64,000 nt of DNA from Bimastos eiseni (taxonomy: Eukaryota > Annelida > Clitellata > Crassiclitellata > Lumbricidae), in NCBI GenBank assembly GCA_959347315.1, contig OY365806.1:38467439-38531438 (forward strand), written 5' to 3'. Both the position numbers and the translations under genes were made by a program. The stretch's first letter is position 1, and each line of letters begins with the position of its first letter. The notes under the pieces are model-generated. The model was not told the origin of the DNA. It was given only the letters and a program-made list of their open reading frames with translations, and did no database searches. Positions 11,667 through 23,066 of this stretch are shown in pieces.

Positions 11667-12905
11667 TTGGGGAGTTTACAAACTGTGGAAGTGGAACCGA
11701 TAGGAGGTATGACCTCCAGTAACCTTTTCCTAGGGGGTGATCAAAATTTTGGAAGCACGTTGGTGTGCCAACACTGGATAAACACTGGAGATGCCGAGCA
11801 AGTGAGGAAGACCTTTCGTCGACAACTGTGTTTGTATCACACGGTCATCGATTGGCAGGTGGAAGAGATGGAGAAGGGCGGACTCATCGAACCGGCACAC
11901 AACGAGTGGGCCGCGAACATGGTCCTACCCAGAAAAAAATTGGGACGAAACGCCTTAGCATCGATTACAGTCGATTAAACGACAGAACCAGGAAGAGATT
12001 CCTGTTCCTTAGCACGGGTAGAAGACTGCGTTAACGCTGTTGCAGGTGCCAAGTGGTCTAGTACCCTTGATCTGCGCAGCGGGCACCATCACGTCGCCAT
12101 GGACCCACGGGTTGCTCACAAGACAGCGTTCGTTACGCTGAGAGGAATTTTTCTGTGCAGGGTGATATCCTTTGGGTTATGCAATGCACCCGCCACCTTT
12201 CAAAGGTTGATGGACATAGTACTCTCTGGTCTCAGATTTGGATCTGTTCCGTCTACTTAGACGACGTCATTTTTTCGACAGGGATCTCGACGAATGCTTG
12301 AAAATATTGGAGCTGGTTTACCTTAGATCTAAGCTAAGGGTGTTCCCGTAGACCCGGCCAAGGTAGCTGAAGTAGCTAACTGCCGGGTCCTGTAAGATTA
12401 AGGGATGTAAGGGCCTTCCTGGGTCTTTGTTCTTGCTACCGGAAGTTTGTAAGTAGATTCTACGCACTCGCAACGCCCTTGTTTGCTTTGACGAAAAAGG
12501 GTCGGGGTTCGTCTGGAGTGAGGAATGTCACGATGCATTCGAACAGCCTAAGAGAAGACTTACAACTACACCGGTTTTGGTATTGCCTGCGGACCAGGGA
12601 GCGTATATCCTGGATTTCGACGCTTCTGACGTCGTAATTGGTGCGGGATTCTCTCAGGTGGTGGACGGCGAAGAAAAGGAGTAGCATACGCGAGCCGCCT
12701 GCTGTCGACCGCAGAACAGAGGTACTGCGTAATCCAGTTCACATTGCGAACCGACCGTGCCGCTCTGCAATGACTTCAGCGAACCCCTAAGAAGATCGGC
12801 CAGCAAGGGAGATGACTAGAACGATTGGCTGAGTATCAGTTTTAGATTGTTCATCGCGCGGACGCGAAGCATGGTAATGCGGATGCTCTTTTTAGGAAGC
12901 CGTGT
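11667..12905 (+). pseudogene. gypsy reverse transcriptase and RNase H
   Basis: The RT begins with EEMEKGGLIEPAHNEWAANM (about 11860-11925). It continues in other frames with STLDLRSGHHHVAMDP (about 12060-12105), VISFGLCNAPATFQRLMD (about 12163-12216) and the catalytic YLDDVIF (about 12252-12272), so the active-site aspartates are still encoded. RNase H follows with FVWSEECHDAFEQ (about 12505) and ILDFDASDVVIGAGFSQVV (about 12610-12665), ending near HRADAKHGNADAL (about 12855-12890). At least four frame changes show it is dead. Confidence 0.85.
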
Positions 12906-12989
12906 CGCCAATGCTATGCTATGTGCGGATGGCAAGAGGGAACTATAGTGGCGGCGATATCTGTCGTTACAGAAAGTTCGGACTTGGAG

Positions 12990-13366
12990 AGTGCGCAAGA
13001 TTAAGATAAGGATTTACGGATCGTGAAGAGTTGGCTAGTGGAAGGGAACCGTATGCCAGAGTTAGCCGAAGTGTTTTTCGAGAGCGCTGCGTCGAAGGTG
13101 TATTGGCACTAGAAAAATAACCTGCATCTGAGAAACGGCATCGTTTACAGAACAAGCATATATGGAGTAGAGCAGTTGTTGCTTCCCATGAAACTGAGGA
13201 ATGAATTCCCTAGGATTACGCATACTGACATTATGGGCGGTGTTTTGGTAATCCGTCGGACACGATTACAGATTCGGCGAAAAGCACACTGGAAGGTCTG
13301 GTCCAAGGACACAAGGTTTTTCTGTCATCGTTGCCCACAATGCCGACAGTATAAGAGGGGACAGTA
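12990..13366 (+). pseudogene. gypsy integrase zinc-binding domain
   Basis: The N-terminal integrase region is visible as YRTSIYGVEQLLLPMKLRNE and a following HTDIMGG-x-L motif. FCHRCPQCRQYKRGQ then carries the CxxC half of the HHCC zinc site. The frame stops at 13366, before any DDE core. The sequence between here and the element A insertion (13367-13568) shows repeated TACATGCTGT/TATACTGT words but no integrase core. Confidence 0.8.
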
Positions 13367-13573
13367 GTGCGCCAGCACCGGCTGAGGGAAGCATAGACTC
13401 GGAGAAGTTATACTGTAAAGAATACATGCTGTCAATTAAAGAATGACGTGCTATGGAAACGACAGCACAAATATTTGCTGTGGAGGAGCAGCGAAGATTA
13501 GAAAATACATGCTGTAGAAATGACATCGTAGACTGGGAGAATACACGTGGTGCAGAAGAATATATACTGTCGG

Positions 13574-13890
13574 TGTAAACTTCAACTTTCTTTTCCTTCA
13601 GTTAAGCTTACCAAACTACTAGGATCGAGACACGTCTTCTTGTTTACTCAATTTTCTTTATTAACAACATAAAATACAGTGCCTAAACTACTGTACACAA
13701 ATTAAAATATAAAACGACCGTCCGTATCCTTCGGAAGTCAGAGCAGCAACTGTCTTAATACAAGCAATCAAACGTCTTATCAATACCTTCTATCTGCCAC
13801 CTCATTCGCCCCTAACAGCCCTTCCAAACACTACCACCCACTTGCGCCCCCAAGTGTCTAAATCAACATATTAACAAACATTGGCAGACA
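13574..13890 (-). repeat. 3' LTR of element A
   Basis: 317 bp, beginning TGTAAACTTCAACTTT (one extra A relative to the other LTR) and ending TTGGCAGACA. It differs from the 5' LTR at only a handful of positions, such as CTACTAGG against CTACAAGG and TTTACTC against TTTCCTC. Confidence 0.95.
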
Positions 13891-13912
13891 TTTATCTTTC
13901 CCCTTCTTCTGG
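13891..13912 (-). other. Polypurine tract of element A
   Basis: Immediately inside the 3' LTR, the minus strand reads CCAGAAGAAGGGGAAAGATA, a purine-rich tract in the correct place to prime plus-strand DNA synthesis. Confidence 0.85.
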
Positions 13913-13950
13913 ATTTTGACATTAAAAAAATTTGACAAAATCATACTTAT

Positions 13951-14436
13951 TTATATTCTTGACATATAATCTGCCATTATATTCAAACTCCCTTTTTTGT
14001 ACTTAATTTCAATATCAAACATCTGAAGTGCCAAAGACCATCGAACTAACTTAGCTGACTTTGGCATAGTCTCTGTAATATATGTCAATGGATTATGATC
14101 CGTAAAAATAATAATTTTTGACCCAAGTACAATTTCTTTAAATTTATCCAAAGACCAAATTATTGCATAAGCTTCTTTTTCTATTGTAGCCCATCTGGTA
14201 TGCGTATCCGTCAATTTTTACTAATAAATGACAAGGGTCTCTATTTTTTGAGCATCCTTTTGACTTAATACAGCCCCTACAGCACAGTCGCTACTGTCAC
14301 AACACAAGGAAAATGGCCTTCCCACTTCAAACACATATAGCATAACATCCTTTCTTACAGCCTTCTTCAACGTATTTAAGGCTTGCTGTAATGTCTTGTT
14401 CCAAGAAATCGGATCTTTTGTTCGTTGGTTAGTCAA
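13951..14436 (-). pseudogene. Element A RNase H domain
   Basis: Two frames: 14436-14221 contains the RNase H start (PFSLCCDSSDCAVGAVLSQ). 14214-13951 contains WATIEKEAYAIIWSLDKF, the conserved IIIFTDHNPLTY and a C-terminus ending GSLNIMADYMSRI. A stop after IETLVIY (about 14221) separates them. The domain degrades the RNA strand during reverse transcription. It lies downstream of RT and closes the polyprotein next to the polypurine tract. Confidence 0.85.
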
Positions 14437-15448
14437 ATCTGTCAGCGGTTTAGCAATATTAGCAAAGTCTTTTATAAATCCACGATAGAAATTAAAAAAA
14501 GCCTAACAGTTGTTTAGCCTGCTTTCTAGATTTTGGTATTGGGATATTCATCAAGCTTTCTATTCTTTCTGGATTCATGCGTATATGACTAGATCCAACA
14601 ATATGGCCTATGAATTCTACTTCATGCTTGCCAAATAAACATTTGTTTAAATTCAATGTTACATTTTGTTTACGCAATTCGATCAACACTAATTCTAAAT
14701 GCTTTAAATGATGCTTCCATTCATTTGACAATACCGCAATGTCATCCACATATGGTTCTGTAAATTCATTAACCGGTTTTAAAACTAAATTTATAGCCTT
14801 GACAAAAGTTCTTTCCGAGTTAATCAAACCAAATGGGACTCTCGTGAATTCATATAAACCACTATGAGTTACAAATGCCGTCTTCCACCGATCTTCGGTT
14901 TTAACCGGACAGGTCCAGTATGCACTCCGACAATCTAATACTTAAATGACCTTAGCCTTACCAACTCGATTCAGTACATCTTTTACATTTGGCATTGGAT
15001 ATCTACATTCAACAGTACATGCATTCCAATAACGGTAATCACAGGCTAATCGTAAAGAACCGTCTTTCTTTTTAACCACAACCAAGGGACTGGCCATGGG
15101 ACTAGACGAATGCTTGATGATTCCATGTTGTAACATCTGTTGTATCTGTCGATCCACTTCCTCTCGATAAATAAAAGGTATCCGATACGCCTTAAATTCC
15201 TTTACACGAAATTCTGGTTTCAAATTAATTTCATGTTCCACCAACGTACACAATCCTGGTTGCTCTGAAAATCGGTTTGCAAAGCGGTTTAATAATTCGA
15301 GTAATTCCGTCTTCTGCAAATTATCCAAATGAGATATATTTGATCCTGTTTCAAATGAATAATTCCCACATCTTCTGTTTTTTCCATATTTGTTGATAAC
15401 TCCACAATCTTTCCAAATTCCTGATCTTCGTCCACAATTAAACCACAA
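14437..15448 (-). pseudogene. Element A reverse transcriptase
   Basis: The frame from 15448 holds the RT N-terminus: FKAYRIPFIYREEVDRQIQQ, GIIKHSSSPMASPLVVVKKK and DGSLRLACDYRYWN. A TAA at about 14943 ends it. The frame then resumes through CRSAYWTCPVKTEDRWKTAF and, from 14827, carries the catalytic YVDDIAVLS (about 14728-14755) and LNKCLFGKHEVEFIGHIV. A shift near 14492 leads to the connection region. Key catalytic residues persist, but the ORF is interrupted at least twice. Confidence 0.88.
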
Positions 15449-15741
15449 CTCAGTGATCTAGCAATAAACTTATTTGCATGTATTATTTTCCGATTTCCAT
15501 CTCCCATATCAACTAAATAAGAATACTCTGATCTCTTTTGTATTATCGAACAAGGACCATGCCATCTTGATAACAACTTATTGGTAGATGTGGGATAAAG
15601 TACAATTACTTTATCTCCTACTGAAAATTTCTTATCTTTTGCCTTTTTATTATATTGATTAGTATATTGTAATTGTTTTTCACGAGTATGTTCTTCTGCA
15701 TATGTCATTGCAATTTTGAGATTTTCTTTTAACTCCTGTAA
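15289..15741 (-). pseudogene. Element A integrase C-terminal domain and spacer
   Basis: This follows in frame after a TAG at 15742. It encodes NKKAKDKKFSVGDKVIVLYP, then a GPY/F-like fold (LSRWHGPCSIIQKRSEYSYLVD, shown here only in part), then an acidic linker to RT. The GPY/F module is the usual C-terminal DNA-binding part of gypsy integrases, so its position before RT confirms the reversed order. Its end overlaps the start of the RT frame in another phase, marking a frameshift at about 15340-15400. Confidence 0.8.
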
Positions 15742-17340
15742 CTATCTTTCTGTTTTCACTTTCAAATTTGGCGGTGACTCAATTTCTTTTGTCCAAACTT
15801 CTTTTAAAATCGTTAATGGTCCTCTCGGAACTTTTCCATATACGAGCATATAAGGAGATACCCCTGGGGTAGCATTAGGTACTTCTCGTAATGCCCAAAC
15901 TGTAAATGAAACGATTTTATGCCATTGCTTTGGATTTTCCAAAATAACATGATGAACCATCTTTTTAAAAGTTTGGTTCCATCTTTCTACTAGGCCTGCT
16001 GCTTCTGGATGTCCTGGTGTATCGAATCTTGGAGTACACCCCATTGCTCTCATAAATTCTCTGGTCAATTCGGCTGTAAAATTAGTTCCCTGATCACTCG
16101 TCATCACTGCAGGAACTCCCACATTCGTAAATAAGTCCTTCAATGCATCACACACTGCTTTTGCTGTTAACGACTTTAATAAAAATACCGTTGGCCATCT
16201 TGTACATGAATCCACTACACACAAGCAATATTTATGTCCTGCCGCTGACATAGGTTCAATTGGTCCCACTACATCCATTGTCATTCTTTGGAATGCCACG
16301 TCTTCTTTAACAATAGCTCTAATTGGAACTCTATCCATAATCACACTCCTTGCTTTCAGTTGACAATTTACACAAGATTTGCAAAACTCTTCTATTTCTC
16401 TACGCATCTTTGGCCATGTAAAGGATAATCTGATCCTTTCTCTGGTTTTTTCCTCTCCTAAATGGCCACCCATTACAGATTCGTGAGCCAATTTCATAAT
16501 CTGTAATCTTCGACTCTTAGGTAATACAAGTTGTTCAATCTTATGACCTAAGATTTTCTCTTTTCGATGTAACAATCCATTGAGTACATATAAATTCTTT
16601 TCGTTTTCTTCAGCTAATTTCCACCATCTTCCTAAAGATTCGTCCTCTTTCTGTTGCTTTTCAAATAATTCGACATCAGCATATCGGTTTTGCCTTACGT
16701 GTTCATCCTCTTGCTCTGGAGACAAATTACTTAATATTCCTTCTCCCAATTCGATTTCTACATGATCAGATTCTTCATCATCTGTGTCTTCACCCTGGTT
16801 TCTCCTTTCATCCCTTATCTGGTCTTCTTCCTCATTTCTACCTTCATCACTCCAATACTGTGATCTTGTCGTCACGTTGATCTGTGGTATATTTCTTAGT
16901 TCTTCAATAATTTCTGGATGTATTAAAAACTGTTCACTGCTGCTTACATTCTCTATTGCCCCACATAACAATTGCATGTAAGGAGTCAGATATTCCGTCG
17001 TTTCCGCTCTTTCATATTTTCCCTCATTTTCCTCTTCAACAACTCTAACTTCTATTTTTACTAAACGAGCAGGTATTGGTTCGCCCACCATACATTGTAA
17101 ATTTATATGTCCTACTTCTTCAATTTTCATTCCCTGTAATAACATTGCATTTATTATTGGAATTTCTGCACCTGAGTCATACAACGCTTTAATTATCATT
17201 GGTTCTTGACCTTCATGAGCTCTAATTTCAACTTGAATATGCTTCATACTGACTTTCTTAAATAATCCTCCTCCTGCTTCCGTTTCTTGTTCTGTACCAT
17301 TTACTGAAATTAAACGTTCTCTATCGATCCTACATTTCAT
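15742..17340 (-). pseudogene. Element A protease and integrase
   Basis: One long frame shared with the end of gag. The protease carries ALYDSGAEIPIINA (about 17155-17195; D-S-G catalytic triplet). An acidic spacer follows. The integrase zinc-binding domain shows ESVMGGHLGEEKTRERI and FCKSCVNCQLKA (about 16370-16480). The catalytic core shows MTMDVVGP (about 16262), MTSDQGTNF (about 16095) and GLVERWNQT (about 15990), supplying the D, D and E residues. It ends at TAG 15742 inside the integrase. Known role: cleaving the polyprotein and inserting cDNA into host DNA. Confidence 0.92.
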
Positions 17341-19237
17341 GACTGTTTTTACCTCTATATTCGTACTTTCATTCTCTTGACTTTCAATGTTCTGTTCACT
17401 AACTTGTATTCTATTCACATTAGCTTTATCATGATACTTACTCATCTCAGAAGTCTTGGCTGGATAATGGCAAAACTTAGCGATGTGCCCTGTTGTTCCA
17501 CAATTGTAACACTGTTTCATATAACTTGCCGAACCTTTCTGATCTCTCACTTGATATTTGGGATCATAACTCTTATCGAATTTCTTGTTTACAAAAGTTG
17601 CGGTTGTATTTTTATGACTGGTTAACTGATTACCTTTTGTAAACTCGCCCTCCTTCCACTTAGGTGACTTTGGCACACCAACACATCCTGGAAACTTATT
17701 AAAAAGTTCCTTATTTTGATTCCTATTTCTGGTTTCCTGATACCATTTCCCTTTTCCGCTTTGGTACCCTTCATTTCTTGCTCCCATATAATTTGTGTTC
17801 ATTTTATTCTGTACCAATCCACCAATTCGATTATTCACATGTATATCAGCAAGATCCGCAATCATGCTTGACTCAAAACACTCGTTTCCCTCTTTCGACA
17901 AAACAAAATTCAATGGTCCTGTAGGTAATGCTTCTTTTACTCTATCCGCAAATCACAAATCAAATAGTTTATCATAGTTTTTTCCGATGTATTGACTTCT
18001 GACGTAGTAGTTAAGTTAATTTCTCAATCTTGCAGTAAACATGATATAAGTTTCCTCATGGGTTTTCTTAGTTTCCTTGAATTTTGATCTGTATTCCTGA
18101 GAAGAAAGTTTAAATTCTTTGAGTAAATGTCGCTTTACTATCTCATAGTCTTCTAATTCAATCAAGGATAATCTGTTTAGCACAGTGCGAGCCCTATGTG
18201 TCATCAAATATAATAACAATTTTACCCCAAAATTCCTTTCAACTTCAAAACTACAAAAAGCATTCTCCACTGTCTCAAAATACAATGGTATTTCCATAAT
18301 ATCATCTGGCATCTTCGGTAGAACATGCTTCATGGCGTCCCCAATCTTCTTCATCTTAGCTATTAATGATTCTCCTTCTAACCGTCTTCTCTCATCTCTC
18401 TCATTTTCTTCTTTGCGTCTAGCTTGTTCGAATTCTAACTGCTGCTTTGCAATTTGTACTTCCTCTTCTTTTATTTTTATTTTGGCTTTCTCCATTTCAA
18501 AAGTACGATCAATATCTTCTTGTTGCTTTTGAGCTTCTTCCGCCCTAGCTTGATTGACTAACTCAACTTCCCTAGCGCGTGTTATCTCCTTTTCCTCTTG
18601 TCTCTTAGATTGTTCTAGTAATGACTCTCGACGCATCAGTTCCTCACTTTCCCTAGCTTCATCTACTGCTACTGCATGTTCCAACCTTCTTTTCTTCGCT
18701 TCGTCTCGATCTCGCTTGAGTGATTCTATTTGTAATTCAAATTGTTTTCTTTGTAATTCTAATTCTTCTTTCTGAATTCTGTTACTTTCTTTCTCTTGTT
18801 TTCGTTTTAATTCTAACTCTTCTTTCTTAATTCTGTTACTTTCTTCCTCTTGTTTTCGCTTTAGTTCTAACCCTTCTCACCTGTTCTGCTCTTTCCTCTT
18901 TTTCTTGCTGATATTTTCTTTCTTCCTTCCTAACTTGCTCCGCTTGTTGATTCATCATCATTACCATTTGCATCATCATTTCCATAGTCGACTTTTCTAT
19001 AGGTATATCAGAGCCTTTTTCTACAACCTGTCCCTGTACACCTCCTACAGCTCCTTCTATTTCAGCTGTAAATCCTACTTTTTCTATTTCCATATCTGCT
19101 AAAGTTTGCATTAACTCAGTACGAGACATAGCTTTAACCGTACTTTCCATTAAACCTTCCTTTATTAACTGCTTTTGTATTCTTTCTGACGACACTTTCT
19201 TAATCTCTTCCCGTCTTTCACTACGTAATTTCTCCAT
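17341..19237 (-). pseudogene. Element A gag polyprotein (broken)
   Basis: Starts at 19237 (MEKLRSERREEIKK). Order: N-terminal helical region, Glu/Arg-rich coiled coil with 18-residue repeats (about 18690-18870), capsid-like domain (LYFETVENAFCSFEVERNF and FKLSSQEYRSKFKETKK), zinc knuckle CYNCGTTGHIAKFC (about 17470-17515). A frameshift near 18880 and in-frame TAA (18016) and TGA (about 17964) break it. The same breaks are present in copy A2. In element C the aligned codons are sense, indicating that these are true lesions and not a recoding signal of the whole clade. Confidence 0.9.
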
Positions 19238-19574
19238 TTCGTATGTTTACTATCAATGACTTCACAAATTACCAATTATAAATGCTTTTGTTTGTTGAAT
19301 ATTACCGAGTTTTCATTAAATCGATTGAACGCGATTTTATTTGTTTAGACCAATATTAAGGAGCTCTCATTTTTGTTAAAACTGAACATGGTGTTGTTTG
19401 CCTAATACTAACAAATTCACCATTTACCAATTGGACGTGGTCTTGTTTCGTGCCAAAATAAACAAAATATACCTTGTCAGTAATCTCCCAGAAAATAATC
19501 TTTACTTTCCTGGCTTTCAGTATATAGAAACTTAATTGCTCCAATTGACTCGTATAATCCGTATAGTCCACTTC

Positions 19575-19857
19575 CCATTAATCCAAAACGATTCTTTAAT
19601 CTATTTAACATCCAAGCCCTTCTTTAATCCTTTTCACATCCAAACGCTTCTTTAAGCCTATGCGTATCTTGATCCTTGATTCTTTAATCCTTGATACTTT
19701 CTTTTCGTAACCTGATCCTTGATTCTTTAATCCTTGATACTTCCTTTTCGTATCCTGATCCTTGATTCTTTAATCCTTGATGCTTTCTTTTCATATCCTG
19801 ATCCTTCAATCCTTTTTATCCTTGATGCTTTCTTTTCGTATCCCGCTGCTGCCACCA
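19575..19857 (-). repeat. Leader minisatellite and PBS of element A
   Basis: Units of about 43 bp (GATCCTTGATTCTTTAATCC...TTTCGTA) repeat four to five times between 19660 and 19840. 19840-19857 is the primer-binding site; its complement TGGTGGCAGCAGCGGGAT begins 3 nt from the LTR. It resembles the 3' end of animal tRNA-Leu with about two mismatches, as judged from memory of that tRNA. Confidence 0.75.
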
Positions 19858-19860
19858 AAA

Positions 19861-20176
19861 TGTAACTTCAACTTTCTTTTCCTTCAGTTAAGCTTACCAA
19901 ACTACAAGGATCGAGACACGTCTTCTTGTTTCCTCAATTTTCTTTATTAACAACATAAAATACAGTGCCTAAACTACTGTACACAAATTAAAATATAAAA
20001 CGACCGTCCGTATCCTTCGGAAGTCAGAGCAGCAACTGTCTTAATACAAGCAATCAAACGTCTTATCAATACCTTCTATCTGCCACCTCATTCGCCCCTA
20101 ACAGCCCTTCCAAACACCACCACCCACTTGCGCCCCCAAGTGTCTAAATCAACATATTAACAAACATTGGCTGACA
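19861..20176 (-). repeat. 5' LTR of element A
   Basis: 316 bp, TGTAACTTCAAC...GGCTGACA, followed by the target duplication GTCGG at 20177-20181. Transcription of the element should start in this LTR and run leftwards. Confidence 0.95.
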
Positions 20177-20181
20177 GTCGG

Positions 20182-21673
20182 TATAGACCACGAATACTTC
20201 AGCATGTATGGACACAGGACACAGCGGACTTTTCGCATATGGGCAAAGTCGTACCTTCTGCTCATTATTTGTTCGGAGGAAGAAGGCGAAAAATTCGATG
20301 CGGGACTTTGAAGATGGACAGTCGTGTTTAGGGGACAGACTTTTTCTCGACGGCCGTCAGGAACAGATGGTGCAGCATCGAAGACAGATGTCTGGACGCT
20401 TCTGTTCCAGCGTCGCAGATAGATATTTATTTTCAAGGACTGTTTTTCTTTTGCAGGGCGAGTTAATAATTGAGAACTTTGAAGAAGTGTTTATAACATT
20501 TACTTGTGAACGTTCAAGAACTATTCATGTATTCTGTCGGTGAATTATTTTGCAGGTGCGATTGATTTTAAGAACTATTTCACCCGAGCAAGGGTTTTGT
20601 TTTCATGGACTGTATAAGGACGTCGAGGATCTTTTGAGTACATTTATTGTTTATGTTACTTCAGACACTAGCATGAACTTTTATACTCATATTTGCGTTG
20701 TATAGACTGTCTAGGTGTTTTTGCCAGAATGAGGGCATTCAGTTTTCGGTGGGTGGCGAGTGTCGCGAATTTCTCCAGTGCTTGTAGTCGATGTTTTAGA
20801 CGTTCTTGATAGGAATCAATTGTACATAGCTATAGCAGCTCTTGCTAGGAATATGACGCCTGATGTGACTGCATAGACTAATGAGCGTGACAGCATCGAC
20901 TGATAAGCACGGCATAGACTATAAAGCGTGGCATGGACCATAAATAACGGCATGGACTATTATGCGAAAAGGGGCGTGTGCAGAAGGGCAAAAATATCTG
21001 TGTGCAAAAGGGCCGTGTGCAAAAGAACCGTGTGCAAAAGAGGACCTTATCAAGGCGAGCGGAATGCAAGGAAAATGGCCGTCGTGACCGGAAGCTGTCG
21101 TCGGAAAGTACCTTGCAAGTTGATCTTGAGTTCGAACTAGAGCATCACATCGGTCCTTGCAAGAGGAAATAAGGAGGGTGCCTCGGCGGAGAAGAGGTCA
21201 CGAGACGGCTATAGCTCTTTACCTAGCGTTAGGGACAGTGACGATAATGAAAACTACCAGCGTTTGCGAACGCGTTCCGTAATGTAACGTAGGTGATAAG
21301 GAGTTTGGCAAGCGCTATGCTGGCAAGTTTAGAAACTGTTGGAAGGGATTGTTCCACGTAACCTCCTAGGCTAAAGGCTTTTTGTGAGTTCTTCCAAGCG
21401 CCTGTTCAACTGATAGCTGGGTTGATGAAAAAATTTATGGTTTAATAGAAGTTGGATTGCTGATAAAATTCACTAACACATTAATCTGGAATTCGTAAGC
21501 AATAGGTAAAATTAAAGCGACCAACCCATTTGTGAGACTTTGCAATAATTATATAACCATGAAATAAAAAAATTAGTGGCTATTCGCAATGTTTCAATAT
21601 TTTTATGATAGGCCTACCTATGTATATGAGTGTGAATGACGACAATGATCAGTTCTTATTCAATAATTAATGG
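20182..21673. other. No gene recognised; short tandem words
   Basis: This is the sequence that once joined 13568 before element A inserted. I found no domain. At about 20975-21045 an 11-12-bp word GTGTGCAAAAG(A/G) repeats four to five times. A similar rhythm of CATAGACTA/GCATGGAC occurs at 20870-20960. The 20740-20890 region could be an old gypsy LTR but has no recognisable partner. Confidence 0.45.
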
Positions 21674-21681
21674 TTTTGAAT

Positions 21682-22933
21682 CAGTGGCGTAGCGAGGCAA
21701 AGTGCCGCCTGGGGCGAAGGCACAATATGCCGCCCCTGTCTATTATTTCCATCACTTTATTCTTGTGCATGTACCTGGATATGCAAGGGGTGATAGATAT
21801 AAAAATCTTGTTTTTAGTGTTTTCATTATATACATTATGATTATTTTACTTAGTATTAAATTCGTTATACAGTTACATGCACTGTCAAAATTTAAATTCT
21901 TTGACTGATTAAAATGCGTTATCATTTAATATAAGAATAAGAAAAGAAAATAAGATAGTATTAAATAAAACATTTATATAGCAAACAAAAAGCATGCCTC
22001 ACAATAAAGTTACTAAACGTCTTCCAGGCTATATCGAAAATTATAAAGTTCACATAAAATAAAAATTGAACAGTAAATATTTTATTCTCTCTCTCTACAT
22101 ATTGAAAAGACAGTCCTAAATAATAGATGGGACTATAGCAAGTATAGTTATTAGAATAGACTAGTTACTGATAACTTATCATACAGATTACGGATACGGT
22201 ACGGTTTCATATGTTCATTCCCAGTCAAATATCAAACAGCACGGGTGTAATGTCTAAATTATCTTTAGCGCTATGCCTATCTAGGCCGGTTCCTTGCATA
22301 GGCGACATAAGAAGACGCCCAGGACGCCGAACTTCAGGAGCGCCAAATTCTGGGGGCGCTAAATTTTAGGAATAATAAGGTAAAGTTTTCAGGAATAAAA
22401 TTTCGTGATGATACAAAAAGAAATTTTTAAATGTTTTATTAAAAACTAGTTTTTGACTAAGTCCAATTCCAACAACGATATCCAATCTCTTAACACCTCA
22501 TTGAATCTCCCGCTCTTTCCCTATTGATTTTCGTTTGCCAGAATAGTCTATATATTTTGGATAGAAAACATTTTTATGTGCCCGTGCAGTGTGTGCCTGA
22601 CAGTATATTTTCTCACATCTTACTGCCTATGCAACGGGTGTGGGGCGCTCTTATTTAGATGACTGCTTAGGGCGCCAAATTACCCGAGGACTGCTCTGAT
22701 GCCTATAAACATTAGGTACCATTCGATCATTTCGATGGTACTATCATAGGCCTATATATATGTTAGTTTTAAGTCGAGAAAAAATAAAAAATCATTGTGC
22801 CAGATTTAGAATCTTGTAGAATGCAACTGTACAAAAATAATTTTTTTTAAATTTCTTACCGAAAGTGCCGTCCCTAGGACAAGTAGCGCCTGGGGCGGTT
22901 CGCCCCCTCGCCCCCCCTGTCGCTACGCCACTG
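21682..22933. mobile_element. Non-autonomous hAT transposon
   Basis: The 1252-bp element begins CAGTGGCGTAGCGAGG and ends TCGCTACGCCACTG, a perfect 13-bp terminal inverted repeat of hAT type. It is flanked by the 8-bp duplication TTTTGAAT (21674-21681 and 22934-22941). GC-rich subterminal regions (GCCGCCTGGGGCG and its complement) continue the inverted symmetry. No transposase is encoded. A second GGGCGCC-rich patch at 22260-22700 may be another insertion nested inside it. Confidence 0.92.
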
Positions 22934-23066
22934 TTTTGAATTCGATAGAAGCACAAACCTGTGAGTTGTTGAATGTGCATGTGAAAATTAGTAGTAGTGG
23001 TGGCTTTGGTATAAGTTAACGTTGCCTATTCTCACACGGCTGTCTTTGCTTACCGTGTTTCCTCAG

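Larger units (their letters stand above)
10105..13366 (+). mobile_element. Decayed Ty3/gypsy retrotransposon, standard gene order
   Basis: Plus-strand remnants of gag, protease, reverse transcriptase, RNase H and the integrase zinc-binding domain occur in the usual gypsy order, unlike the Gmr1-like elements nearby. Each domain is recognisable, but frames change often and stops are common. The integrase core after the zinc-binding domain is absent; the frame ends at 13366 after QYKRGQ. No LTRs or target duplication could be identified. Its GC content is higher than its surroundings. Element A inserted about 200 bp past its end. Confidence 0.85.
13574..20176 (-). mobile_element. Gmr1-like LTR retrotransposon A, full length
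   Basis: A 6.6-kb minus-strand element with two nearly identical 316-317-bp LTRs. It is flanked by the 5-bp target duplication GTCGG (13569-13573 and 20177-20181). Internal order 5' to 3' is tRNA primer site, leader minisatellite, gag, protease, integrase, RT, RNase H, polypurine tract. Integrase before RT is the defining order of Gmr1-like gypsy elements, described from cod and found in several animals. High LTR similarity suggests a recent insertion, yet gag and pol carry stops, so it was probably mobilised in trans or copied by duplication. Confidence 0.95.

Noticed and set aside
16580..18775. Several plus-strand ORFs of 60-115 residues
   Set aside because: Complementary-strand shadows of element A gag and pol; identical shadows occur in copy A2.
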